Assembly (NCBI RefSeq): GCF_039543225.1
Contig: NZ_BAABJI010000001.1
Span: 151,193 to 215,192 of the forward strand
Source of the DNA: Mucilaginibacter defluvii
Lineage (GTDB): Bacteria > Bacteroidota > Bacteroidia > Sphingobacteriales > Sphingobacteriaceae
Length of the DNA stretch: 64,000 nt
Direction: 5' to 3'
Position 1 is the stretch's first letter; every line of letters starts with the position of its first letter. This document shows positions 1 to 7,328 of the stretch, in pieces. A program made the position numbers and the translations under genes. Below the pieces are notes generated by a model. That model was not told where the DNA came from, did not search any database, and was given only the letters and a program-made list of their open reading frames with translations.

Positions 1-1
1 T

Positions 2-442
2 GATATTACCGTTGATTACTATGGCACGCCAACACCGCTGAGCCAGGTAGGTAACGTAAACACGCCTGACGCGCGAACCATTGTGGTACAACCATGGGAG
101 AAATCATTACTAAACGCTATTGAAAAAGCGATTAAGGATGCCAACCTGGGTGTAAACCCGACTAATGATGGTGTAATTATCCGTATCAACGTACCGCCGC
201 TTACTGAAGAGCGCCGTCGTGACCTGGTGAAGAAAGCTAAAGGCGAAGTGGAAAGCGGCAAGATCGCTATCCGTAACATCCGTAAAGATGCTAATGAGAA
301 GATCAAAAAGCTTAAATCTGAAGGTGTATCAGAAGATGAGATCAAAACCGGTGAAGCTGAGATCCAAAAGCTGACCGACAGCTACATAGCTAAATGCGAT
401 GTGTTATCAGAAGCTAAAGAAAAAGATATAATGACGGTTTAA
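2..442 (+). CDS. frr: Ribosome recycling factor (5' end cut by window)
   Basis: This is the C-terminal part of ribosome recycling factor, which works with EF-G to split the post-termination ribosome in the cytoplasm. The reading frame is open from base 2, so the N-terminal helix lies outside the window. The visible part starts in the conserved stretch around DYYGTPTPLSQ. It continues with the PPLTEERRRDL segment and the long lysine/glutamate-rich helix of the three-helix bundle, ending in KEKDIMTV. Length and motifs match the family's C-terminal three quarters, so the identification is firm although no start codon is visible. A strong terminator follows within 25 bp. Confidence 0.96.
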   Translation, partial: DITVDYYGTPTPLSQVGNVNTPDARTIVVQPWEKSLLNAIEKAIKDANLGVNPTNDGVIIRINVPPLTEERRRDLVKKAKGEVESGKIAIRNIRKDANEKIKKLKSEGVSEDEIKTGEAEIQKLTDSYIAKCDVLSEAKEKDIMTV

Positions 443-463
443 TAACCAACCTAATGTCAAATT

Positions 464-501
464 AAAGGGAGTGAGCGTTTTACGCCATTCCCTTTTTTTA
501 T
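464..501 (+). terminator. Intrinsic terminator after frr
   Basis: A hairpin with arms GGGAGTGAGCG and CGCCATTCCC (one bulged A, one G-T pair) and a TTTTA loop is followed by a run of seven T. The T run merges into the -7 element of the next gene. Confidence 0.85.
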
Positions 502-506
502 TTTTG
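499..506 (+). promoter_or_regulatory. Bacteroidota -7 element for the ABC exporter gene
   Basis: TATTTTTG matches the TAnnTTTG consensus exactly and lies 8 bp before the ATG at 515. No clear -33 TTG is present at the expected distance; the closest match is a TTT near 478. The element is built from the T tract of the frr terminator, so the transcript would be nearly leaderless. Confidence 0.5.
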
Positions 507-514
507 CGCCTTGT

Positions 515-2269
515 ATGAAATTGCTTTTATCTTATTTAACAAAACATAAATGGGTGGTAGCGCTTGCCCTGGCAATGGCTGCTATCAATATCGGCTTCTC
601 CCTGCTCGACCCTTATATTACCGGTCGTATTGTTGACGAGGTGATTGAAAAACGTGATCATCTGGAGTACAGCCAGTACCTCAATAACGTGATACGCTTA
701 ATTTGCTATGCCATTGGCGTAGCCATGGTATCGCGTATAGCTAAAAACTTTCAGGATTATTTTACCAGCATTATTGTGCAAAAAACCGGCGCGCAAATGT
801 ATGCCGATGGCTTAAAACATTCGCTGCAGTTGCCTTACCAGGTGTTTGAGGACCAGCGCAGCGGCGAAACACTTGGCATATTGCAAAAAGTACGTACCGA
901 TAGCGAGAAATTCATCACCTCGTTCATCAGTATTTTGTTTGTAAGCATAGTTGGTATGGTGTTCGTTATTGTATATTCGGCGGCGGTAAACTACCGGGTA
1001 ACGCTGGTGTATTTTGCCGCAATACCGGTTATCGCGTTGGTTAGTACGCTGATGAGCCGCCGTATAAAAAAGGTGCAAAAGGATATTGTTACGGAAACCA
1101 CCGCGCTGGCCGGCTCAACAACTGAATCATTACGTAACATCGAACTGGTAAAAAGTCTTGGCCTGGCTAATCAGGAGATTGAGCGCTTAAATAAAACCAC
1201 TTACAAAATACTCGACCTGGAACTGAAAAAAGTAAAGTTTGTGCGCAGCATGAGCTTTGTGCAGGGCACTACCGTTAACCTGGTGCGCAGCGCTATGGTG
1301 GTGGTTTTACTGATGCTGATATTCAGGCATACCATATCGCCGGGGCAGTATTTCAGCTTTTTGTTCTACTCATTCTTCCTGTTCAACCCTTTGCAGGAAT
1401 TGGGTAATGTTATCCTGTCATGGCGCGAGGCACAGGTATCCCTGGGTAATTTTAGCCGGATACTGTCAACTCCCATTGATGTTAAGCCCGATAAACCGGT
1501 ACTGCTTGAAAAGGTTAAGACGCTCTCGTTTGAAGATGTTAGCTTTAAGCATCTAACGGCTAATCGCAATGCGCTGAACCATATAAGTTTTGAAACAAAT
1601 ACCGGCGAAACCATTGCTTTTGTTGGTCCGTCCGGATCAGGTAAAACCACACTGGTTAAATTGCTGGTAGGTTTATATCCGCCTATTGAAGGAGATATTT
1701 TATATAATGGCGTACCAAGCAAGGCCATTGATCTGGATCAGCTGCGCGAACGTATAGGTTTTGTTACGCAGGACACGCAATTGTTTTCCGGCACTATTCG
1801 TGAGAATTTGCAATTCGTTCGTCCGGGCGCTACTGATGCCGAGTGTATGAATGTACTGCATCGTGCAGCCTGCCAGGGCTTACTGGCCCGTGCCGACAAA
1901 GGTTTGGATACGGTAATAGGTGAGGGTGGGGTAAAGGTATCTGGTGGTGAAAAACAACGCCTTTCTATAGCCCGTGCCTTATTGCGTAACCCCGATATCC
2001 TGGTATTTGACGAGGCAACCTCGGCTTTAGATTCGCTGACCGAGGAAGAGATCACCGAAACCATTCGCGACGTGTCTGTCAAGAATGATCACATCACCAT
2101 ACTGATCGCCCACCGCCTGTCAACCATTATGCATGCCGATAGGATTTATGTATTGGAGAAAGGTAATATCGTGGAATCAGGCAAGCACCTCGATCTGTTG
2201 CTACAAAAAGGCTTGTACTATGCTATGTGGAGGCAGCAGATAGGTGAGAAGGATGTAATTGACGCTTAA
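515..2269 (+). CDS. ABC exporter, fused membrane and ATPase domains
   Basis: A 584-residue half-transporter of the type IV ABC exporter class. The N-terminal part, about residues 1-320, has the usual set of six membrane helices. The C-terminal nucleotide-binding domain has a Walker A GPSGSGKTT near residue 371, the signature VSGGEKQRL, Walker B ILVFDEATSALD and the switch IAHRLSTI. Such proteins act as dimers in the inner membrane and export lipids, peptides or drugs; the substrate cannot be read from the sequence. The gene stands alone between the frr terminator and a repeat-filled gap, so it is probably monocistronic. The start is the ATG just after a -7 element. The ABC exporter class is certain; a multidrug or lipid role is only a guess. 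Confidence 0.92.
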   Translation: MKLLLSYLTKHKWVVALALAMAAINIGFSLLDPYITGRIVDEVIEKRDHLEYSQYLNNVIRLICYAIGVAMVSRIAKNFQDYFTSIIVQKTGAQMYADGLKHSLQLPYQVFEDQRSGETLGILQKVRTDSEKFITSFISILFVSIVGMVFVIVYSAAVNYRVTLVYFAAIPVIALVSTLMSRRIKKVQKDIVTETTALAGSTTESLRNIELVKSLGLANQEIERLNKTTYKILDLELKKVKFVRSMSFVQGTTVNLVRSAMVVVLLMLIFRHTISPGQYFSFLFYSFFLFNPLQELGNVILSWREAQVSLGNFSRILSTPIDVKPDKPVLLEKVKTLSFEDVSFKHLTANRNALNHISFETNTGETIAFVGPSGSGKTTLVKLLVGLYPPIEGDILYNGVPSKAIDLDQLRERIGFVTQDTQLFSGTIRENLQFVRPGATDAECMNVLHRAACQGLLARADKGLDTVIGEGGVKVSGGEKQRLSIARALLRNPDILVFDEATSALDSLTEEEITETIRDVSVKNDHITILIAHRLSTIMHADRIYVLEKGNIVESGKHLDLLLQKGLYYAMWRQQIGEKDVIDA

Positions 2270-2300
2270 TGTATTTTTTGTCTTACCGAAACCAGAAAAA

Positions 2301-2767
2301 AAGCGCGTCGGCCTGCCGGAAAACCGGGCCGGGGAGTATGGCCTGCGGGTGGAAGGTTTTTTCCGGCTTGACGTTATTCACATTATTATTTGTTTTTTAA
2401 GGTGTTCATGAGATCGCTACGCTAAGTTTGGTTACTTTGTGTCTAAGATAAAGTAACTGGGCCCTGCGCCCAAGAGCAGGCTGACGACATTTAATGCACA
2501 ATCGCTTAATAAAAGCATTGATACCGCTAATGAGCATAAGGATGTACTTTATTAACTTTAGTGGATGTCACTTTCTTTTGTGCAGACAAAAGAAAGTAAC
2601 CAAAGAAAAACTGCCGGCTGCGTCCTGCCCGGTGAAAGTTTGTGCTTTGGCAGGGCTTGTGCTACTCCGGGCATTCCTGATGCCGGAAGGATAGGGTATT
2701 TATAGGTTGTGCTTTTGATTTTATTGGTTATTATAAATCCTGTCATTTCGAGCGATAGCGAGAAATG
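2301..2767 (+). repeat. Interspersed non-coding repeat, family 1 copy A
   Basis: About 470 bp fills most of the gap between the ABC exporter and ndk. Several blocks recur in inverted orientation at 38986-39524: GCCTGCCGGAAAACCGGG (2311), GGTTTTTTCCGGCTTGAC (2355), GTGGATGTCACTTTCTTTT (2561), CTGCCGGCTGCGTCCTGCCC (2611) and CTCCGGGCATTCCTGATGCC (2665). Inside are hairpins at 2431-2457 (arms GTTACTTT/AAAGTAAC) and 2567-2600 (arms ACTTTCTTTTG/CAAAAGAAAGT). The right end carries TGTCATTTCGAGCGATAGCG, half of a palindrome that is complete in copy B. A 66-codon ORF inside it (2494-2694) is not believed to be a gene. Nothing else is seen in this gap. Confidence 0.85.
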
Positions 2768-2790
2768 AAAAGTAATATTATTAAAACCTC

Positions 2791-2837
2791 AAAAAAACAA
2801 AGGGCTTGCGGATTACCGTAAGCCCTTTGTTTTTTTG
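2791..2837. terminator. Bidirectional terminator between repeat and ndk
   Basis: Arms AAAGGGCTTGCGG and CCGTAAGCCCTTT are flanked by A and T runs on both sides, so the hairpin can end transcription in either direction. It mainly serves ndk on the minus strand. Confidence 0.85.
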
Positions 2838-2851
2838 CTTTAAGCCGATGC

Positions 2852-3271
2852 TTAAAATTTCTCGAAAGCAGAGAAAAAGAAGCTGCCTTCAATCTGTGCG
2901 TTCTCGTCAGAGTCTGAACCGTGAACCGCGTTGGCCTCAATTGATTTGGCGAATAACTGGCGGATAGTACCTTCTTCAGCTTTTGACGGATCAGTAGCGC
3001 CAATCAGTTTACGAAAGTCTTCAACCGCATTATCTTTTTCCAGTATAGCCGCTACTATCGGACCTGATGACATGAATTCAACCAGGGCGCTGTAAAAAGG
3101 ACGCTCTTTGTGAATCGCGTAAAATTCACCAGCTTTAGCAGCAGATAGAGCGGTATATTTAAGCGCTACAATTTTAAATCCGCTTTTAGTGATCTTATCC
3201 AATATTGCACCAATATGCCCGTTTGCAACAGCGTCAGGCTTAATCATGGTAAATGTTTTGTTAGTTTCCAT
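2852..3271 (-). CDS. ndk: Nucleoside diphosphate kinase
   Basis: A 139-residue nucleoside diphosphate kinase, which moves the gamma phosphate of ATP onto other NDPs through a phosphohistidine and balances NTP and dNTP pools in the cytoplasm. It begins [12 protein letters not shown], the conserved first strand of the family. The active-site histidine is in NAVHGSDS (His117). Length is normal. The gene is single, read leftward into a strong terminator, and lies divergently from the NrnA gene. The start is the ATG at 3271, about 20 bp after a -7 element on the minus strand. Confidence 0.97.
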   Translation of the reverse strand: METNKTFTMIKPDAVANGHIGAILDKITKSGFKIVALKYTALSAAKAGEFYAIHKERPFYSALVEFMSSGPIVAAILEKDNAVEDFRKLIGATDPSKAEEGTIRQLFAKSIEANAVHGSDSDENAQIEGSFFFSAFEKF

Positions 3272-3292
3272 CTTAAGTGTTTAAAGTTGCCG

Positions 3293-3300
3293 CAAAAATA
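3293..3300 (-). promoter_or_regulatory. -7 element for ndk
   Basis: TATTTTTG on the minus strand matches TAnnTTTG exactly and lies 21 bp before the ndk ATG. A clear -33 TTG is not visible. Confidence 0.5.
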
Positions 3301-3431
3301 GACTTTTGCCGCGTCATTTTTAAAAGTTTTTGGCATAAGGGCAAAGGCAGCAGCGTTTTATCTTTCATCAGCATAAAAATTGTGTAATTAAAAATGTTAC
3401 AGCTAAATATCAATGCGTTGGAAATTTATCT

Positions 3432-3439
3432 TAGCTTTG
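3432..3439 (+). promoter_or_regulatory. -7 element for the NrnA gene
   Basis: TAGCTTTG matches TAnnTTTG exactly and lies 20 bp before the ATG at 3460. The upstream -33 part is not convincing. Confidence 0.45.
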
Positions 3440-3459
3440 CAATCCTTTAAAAAAGTTTG

Positions 3460-4470
3460 ATGTTAGATATAGCCTCGGTTGCCCGGCTGTTAGAGCAGCC
3501 ACGAAAAATAGTAATTACCACGCATCATAAGCCCGATGGCGATGCGCTGGGCTCATCATTAGGCTTGTATAACTATCTGATACAGCAGGGGCATCATGCC
3601 AAAGTTGTAGTACCGTCAGACTATCCCGACTTTTTAAGCTGGATGCCGGGCAACGAAGAAGTGATCATTTACACAGAAAATGTTGCTATATCCGATACGC
3701 TGATAGCCGAGGCTGAAATGATCTTTTGCCTTGACTTTAATGCACTGTCACGTATCAATGCGATGACAGACAGCGTACGTGCCAGCCAGGCCGTTAAGCT
3801 GATGATCGACCATCACCTGGAGCCTGAGGATTTTGATGATTTCCGTTACTGGGATATCAACGCCTGTGCTACCGCGCAACTGGTATACACCTTTATTGCT
3901 GACGCACTTAATAATAAGGCTTTGATCAATAAAGATGTGGCTACCTGTTTGTATACGGGTATCATGACGGACTCAGCATCTTTCCGCTTGCCAAAAACTA
4001 CCGCCGAGGTACACCTGATAGCGGCAGAACTTATTAATGCAGGGGCGGTTAACTGGCGTATTCATGAGTTGGTTTACAATAGCTCTACCGAAAACCGCCT
4101 GCGCTTTTTAGGCCATTGCCTGAGCAGCAAACTGGAAGTGCTTTATGAATATAATACGGCCATCGTATCAGTAACCAAAGCAGAGCTGGAGCAATACGAT
4201 GTGCAAACCGGCGATACCGAAGGAATAGTAAATTTTGCGCTTTCAATTGTCAATATTAAACTTGCAGCATTTATTGTTGAGCGTACTGACGGTATTAAAC
4301 TGTCGCTGCGCTCAAAAGGCGAGTTTCCGGCTAACGAGATATGTAAAAAGTATTTTAGCGGCGGGGGGCACCGCAACGCGGCCGGCGGAAGATCGGACAA
4401 AGCGCTTGACGAGGTTGTACAAGAATTAAAAGATATATTACCCAACTACAAAAAGTTATTAATACAATAA
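3460..4470 (+). CDS. nrnA: DHH/DHHA1 phosphoesterase, NrnA type
   Basis: A 336-residue DHH-family phosphoesterase. Known NrnA proteins degrade very short RNA oligonucleotides and dephosphorylate pAp; some relatives hydrolyse linear dinucleotides made from cyclic dinucleotides. The metal-binding motifs are THHKPDGDALGSS near residue 21 and the signature DHH in LMIDHHLEPED. The C-terminal DHHA1 domain has GGGHRNAAGG, which binds the substrate phosphate. The ATG at 3460 is taken as start; an in-frame TTG one codon earlier is less likely. The next gene, an FKBP lipoprotein, begins 2 bp after the stop, so the two are probably co-transcribed although their functions are unrelated. Confidence 0.9.
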   Translation: MLDIASVARLLEQPRKIVITTHHKPDGDALGSSLGLYNYLIQQGHHAKVVVPSDYPDFLSWMPGNEEVIIYTENVAISDTLIAEAEMIFCLDFNALSRINAMTDSVRASQAVKLMIDHHLEPEDFDDFRYWDINACATAQLVYTFIADALNNKALINKDVATCLYTGIMTDSASFRLPKTTAEVHLIAAELINAGAVNWRIHELVYNSSTENRLRFLGHCLSSKLEVLYEYNTAIVSVTKAELEQYDVQTGDTEGIVNFALSIVNIKLAAFIVERTDGIKLSLRSKGEFPANEICKKYFSGGGHRNAAGGRSDKALDEVVQELKDILPNYKKLLIQ

Positions 4471-4472
4471 AA

Positions 4473-5429
4473 ATGAAAAAAGGCTTCATGTTTTTTACGC
4501 TTGCCGCATTAGCCTTGGCAAGCTGTAACGGTGGATTTAAGCAAGGTCCGGGTGGTTTGCTTTATAATATACATACCGATAAAGAAGGTACTACCATTAA
4601 AGAAGGCGACTTTTTAGCCGTTAACGTTATCGCTAAAAACGATGCGGATTCGGTATTGTCATCAACTTACGATGCTGGTAACTCTACACCGGTTTTGATG
4701 CAAAAACCACAATCAAAAGGCGACATCTACGCGGCAATGCAATTGTTAAGCGAGGGTGACAGCGCTACAATTAAAATGAATATCGATTCGGTATTCCCAA
4801 AAGGTCAGCGTCCGCCGCAGTTAAAAGGTAAATACCTGGTTTACGAAATGAAGGTTGAAAAAGTAATACCAAAAGGTAAACTGAGCGACCAGGTTTTCCA
4901 GGGCCGTATTTCTGAGTACTTCAAAAAACAAGGAGAAGAATTTAAAAAACGTGAGCCTGCATTAATCTCTAAATACATTGCCGAGAAAGATCTGAAAGTA
5001 ACTAAAACCCCTTCAGGCCTTAGCTATGTAATTACTAAACAAGGTAGCGGCCCGCAAATTGTTGAAGGTGATACCGCGGTAGTTAACTACACAGGTCGTT
5101 TACTTTCAGGTAAAGTGTTTGATACCAGCGTTAAGGACATCGCCGAGAAAGAAAAAATCGCTAACCCGATGCGTAAATATGAGCCTATCCGTGTTCCGGT
5201 TGGTTCGGCAGGCATTATTAAAGGTTGGGCTGATGCATTGGTATTGCTTAACAAAGGCGCCAAAGGTACATTCATCATCCCTTCAAGTTCAGCTTACGGC
5301 GAGCAGGGTTCACCAAACGTTATCCCGCCGTACTCACCATTGGCGTTTGATATTGAGGTGGTTGATATTGTGAAACCAAAAGCAGGTGTTGCACCGCAAG
5401 CTCCGGCTGCTGCCCCGGCAAAAAAATAA
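4473..5429 (+). CDS. FKBP-type peptidyl-prolyl isomerase lipoprotein
   Basis: A 318-residue lipoprotein with the signal MKKGFMFFTLAALALASC; the lipobox cysteine is residue 17. The C-terminal FKBP domain, about residues 185-300, has the hallmark stretches GDTAVVNYTGRL, GKVFDTS, GIIKGWADAL and YGEQGSPNVIPP. It should catalyse cis-trans isomerisation at proline bonds and assist folding of envelope proteins. The preceding part (about 35-130) has a similar layout (KEGDFLAVNV, GDSATIKM) and may be a decayed second FKBP fold. The protein ends in an Ala/Pro/Lys tail. It starts 2 bp after nrnA and is followed by a terminator and a paralogue. Confidence 0.9.
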   Translation: MKKGFMFFTLAALALASCNGGFKQGPGGLLYNIHTDKEGTTIKEGDFLAVNVIAKNDADSVLSSTYDAGNSTPVLMQKPQSKGDIYAAMQLLSEGDSATIKMNIDSVFPKGQRPPQLKGKYLVYEMKVEKVIPKGKLSDQVFQGRISEYFKKQGEEFKKREPALISKYIAEKDLKVTKTPSGLSYVITKQGSGPQIVEGDTAVVNYTGRLLSGKVFDTSVKDIAEKEKIANPMRKYEPIRVPVGSAGIIKGWADALVLLNKGAKGTFIIPSSSAYGEQGSPNVIPPYSPLAFDIEVVDIVKPKAGVAPQAPAAAPAKK

Positions 5430-5449
5430 TTTGAAATTTTAAAAATACC

Positions 5450-5485
5450 GGCCTTTCTGATACCCATCAGGAAGGCCTTTTTATT
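5450..5485 (+). terminator. Intrinsic terminator between the two FKBP genes
   Basis: Arms GGCCTTTCTGAT and ATCAGGAAGGCC with a 4-nt loop are followed by TTTTTATT. The next ATG is only 5 bp downstream. Confidence 0.85.
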
Positions 5486-5489
5486 ACTT

Positions 5490-6479
5490 ATGAAAAAAGC
5501 TTGTTTATCATTTGTGCTGGCCGCCCTGGCGTTGCCGGTATTGGCACAAACGCAGCGTACGGCTAAAGGCGCCGAGTATACCATCGTTACAAAAAACAAT
5601 GCACCCCGCATTAAAGAGGGCGATATCATCACTTTCCAGGTTGAGCAGTTAACTGATAAGGATTCAGTATTGTTCAGCACTTACAAAGCCGGTCGTCCGG
5701 TACAAACGCAGGTGCGCGCTTCGCAAAGCATGATGGATTTGATGGATGTATTTACCCTGTTAGGTGCTAAGGACAGCGCGATTGTAAAACTTCCGGTCGA
5801 CTCGATATTTAAAGGCCATGAGGATGCTATGCCGCCGTTCCTGAAAAAGGGTACAAACATTATTACACGGTTAAAGATCGAAAAAGTACAATCAATGGCT
5901 GAAGCGATGGCCGAAAAAGAAGCCGAAATGGCCAAGCTTAAGGATGCGGAAACTTCCGCGGCAAATAAGTATATCGCCGATAATAAACTGGCAGTTACTA
6001 CTACACCGTCGGGCTTAAAATATATTATTAAAACACCCTCAGCCAAGTTAAAACCTAAAGCGGGCGATACCATGCTGGTAAACTATGTTGGCCGCACGCT
6101 TGATGGCCAAGTATTTGACTCAAGCATTGAAGCCGAGGCAAAGAAAGCTAACCTGCAGCAACCCGGCCGTACTTACGAGCCGATAGAGGTAGTACAAGGC
6201 GAAGGCCGTGTAATCAAAGGCTGGGAGGAAGGCCTGGCGCTATTGGGCGAAGGCTCAAAAGCTACGCTGATCATCCCATCGGCCTTAGGTTATGGCGAGC
6301 GTGGTTCGCCGCCGGTAATTATGCCGTACAGCACCCTGCTGTTTGATGTGGAATTGGTAAAGGTGAAGCCCGGCAAAAAAGTAATACCACCGCCGGTTAA
6401 AAAAGCGCCTGCTAAAAAAGCGCCGGTACGTAAAAAGACCACCGCTAAAAAGGCAGCCACAAGTAAAAAAGCTAATTAA
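5490..6479 (+). CDS. Secreted FKBP-type peptidyl-prolyl isomerase with lysine-rich tail
   Basis: A 329-residue paralogue of the preceding lipoprotein. The signal peptide MKKACLSFVLAALALPVLAQ ends in a signal peptidase I site rather than a lipobox, so the product should be soluble in the periplasm. The FKBP domain (about 185-295) carries GDTMLVNYVGRTLDGQVFDSS, VIKGWEEGLALL and YGERGSPPVIMP. The last 39 residues, from about 291, form a basic Pro/Ala/Lys tail with repeated KKAPAKK-like units resembling histone H1 tails. Its role is unknown; it could bind lipopolysaccharide or peptidoglycan. The gene follows a terminator and is itself followed by one, so it may be transcribed alone. Confidence 0.9.
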   Translation: MKKACLSFVLAALALPVLAQTQRTAKGAEYTIVTKNNAPRIKEGDIITFQVEQLTDKDSVLFSTYKAGRPVQTQVRASQSMMDLMDVFTLLGAKDSAIVKLPVDSIFKGHEDAMPPFLKKGTNIITRLKIEKVQSMAEAMAEKEAEMAKLKDAETSAANKYIADNKLAVTTTPSGLKYIIKTPSAKLKPKAGDTMLVNYVGRTLDGQVFDSSIEAEAKKANLQQPGRTYEPIEVVQGEGRVIKGWEEGLALLGEGSKATLIIPSALGYGERGSPPVIMPYSTLLFDVELVKVKPGKKVIPPPVKKAPAKKAPVRKKTTAKKAATSKKAN

Positions 6480-6483
6480 TTTG

Positions 6484-6519
6484 AAGCCTTCTGATATTAA
6501 TCAGAGGGCTTTTTTATTT
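6484..6519 (+). terminator. Intrinsic terminator after second FKBP gene
   Basis: Arms GCCTTCTGAT and ATCAGAGGGC with an ATTA loop are followed by TTTTTTATTTTT. The T tract includes the -7 element of tatD. Confidence 0.85.
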
Positions 6520-6522
6520 TTG
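6515..6522 (+). promoter_or_regulatory. -7 element for tatD overlapping a terminator T tract
   Basis: TATTTTTG matches TAnnTTTG exactly and its last base is 4 bp before the tatD ATG. Transcription would begin at or next to the start codon. No good -33 element is visible. Confidence 0.45.
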
Positions 6523-6526
6523 CCGC

Positions 6527-7297
6527 ATGGTATTAACTGACACGCATACCCATCTATACTACGAAACCGACCTGGAGAAGCGCCGCGGATTGATAGACCG
6601 CTGCATTCAAAACGATGTAAAGCGGTTGTTTTTGCCCAATGTTGATGCTGATTCGGTAGCTAAAGTTTATGCCCTTACTGATGCTTACCCCGAAATGTGT
6701 TTCCCGATGCTTGGCCTGCACCCATGCGATGTAAAACCAGGTTGGGAAGAACATCTGGAAAGGATCAAAGCCTGCCATCAGCCCGAACATAAGATATATG
6801 CTATCGGCGAAATCGGTATCGACCTGTATTGGGATAAAACTTATCTTGAAGGGCAGATAGCCGCCTTTAAGGCCCAGATTAATTGGGCTAAACAACTCCA
6901 TCTGCCAATCGTGATTCATTGCCGCGATGCTTTTGACGAAGTTTACGAGGTGCTGGCCAGCGAAGCTGATGATAAACTTCGCGGCATATTCCATTGCTTT
7001 ACAGGTACGGCCGAGTATGGTAAAAAGGTGATCGACCTGGGGTTTTACCTGGGTATTGGCGGTGTGGTTACGTATAAAAACAGCGGGCTGGATAAAGTGG
7101 TTGAGCAAATCGACTTAGAGCATATCGTTTTAGAAACGGATTCTCCGTATCTTACCCCCACTCCGTACCGTGGTAAACCTAACGAAAGTTCGTACCTGAT
7201 ATACATCGCGCAAAAGCTTGCCGATATATACAATACAGATGTTGAAACGGTGGCAGATGTAACTACCCTTAATTCAAAAAAGATATTCGGGGTATAA
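6527..7297 (+). CDS. tatD: TatD family metal-dependent hydrolase
   Basis: A 256-residue TatD-type TIM-barrel hydrolase. The family acts as a 3'-5' DNA exonuclease or as a D-aminoacyl-tRNA/peptide hydrolase; the exact substrate here is not known. Metal ligands are visible in order: TDTHTHLY at the N-terminus, GEIGIDLYW, IHCRDAFDEV, HCFTG and LETDSPYLTP. Length is normal. It is followed after 31 bp by the asparaginase gene on the same strand, which may share its transcript. Confidence 0.92.
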   Translation: MVLTDTHTHLYYETDLEKRRGLIDRCIQNDVKRLFLPNVDADSVAKVYALTDAYPEMCFPMLGLHPCDVKPGWEEHLERIKACHQPEHKIYAIGEIGIDLYWDKTYLEGQIAAFKAQINWAKQLHLPIVIHCRDAFDEVYEVLASEADDKLRGIFHCFTGTAEYGKKVIDLGFYLGIGGVVTYKNSGLDKVVEQIDLEHIVLETDSPYLTPTPYRGKPNESSYLIYIAQKLADIYNTDVETVADVTTLNSKKIFGV

Positions 7298-7328
7298 TAA
7301 TTTATTAAACAACACACGACAAATATTA

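Noticed and set aside
2494-2694. 66-codon ORF on the plus strand between the ABC exporter and ndk
   Set aside because: It lies inside the family 1 repeat. Its tail (VKVCALAGLVLLRAFLM) recurs in the ORF at 38941-39174 only because the DNA repeat recurs; the rest diverges with frame changes.
6554-7108. 184-codon ORF antisense to tatD
   Set aside because: tatD has all its metal motifs in the other frame. The antisense product has no recognisable family and no start context.
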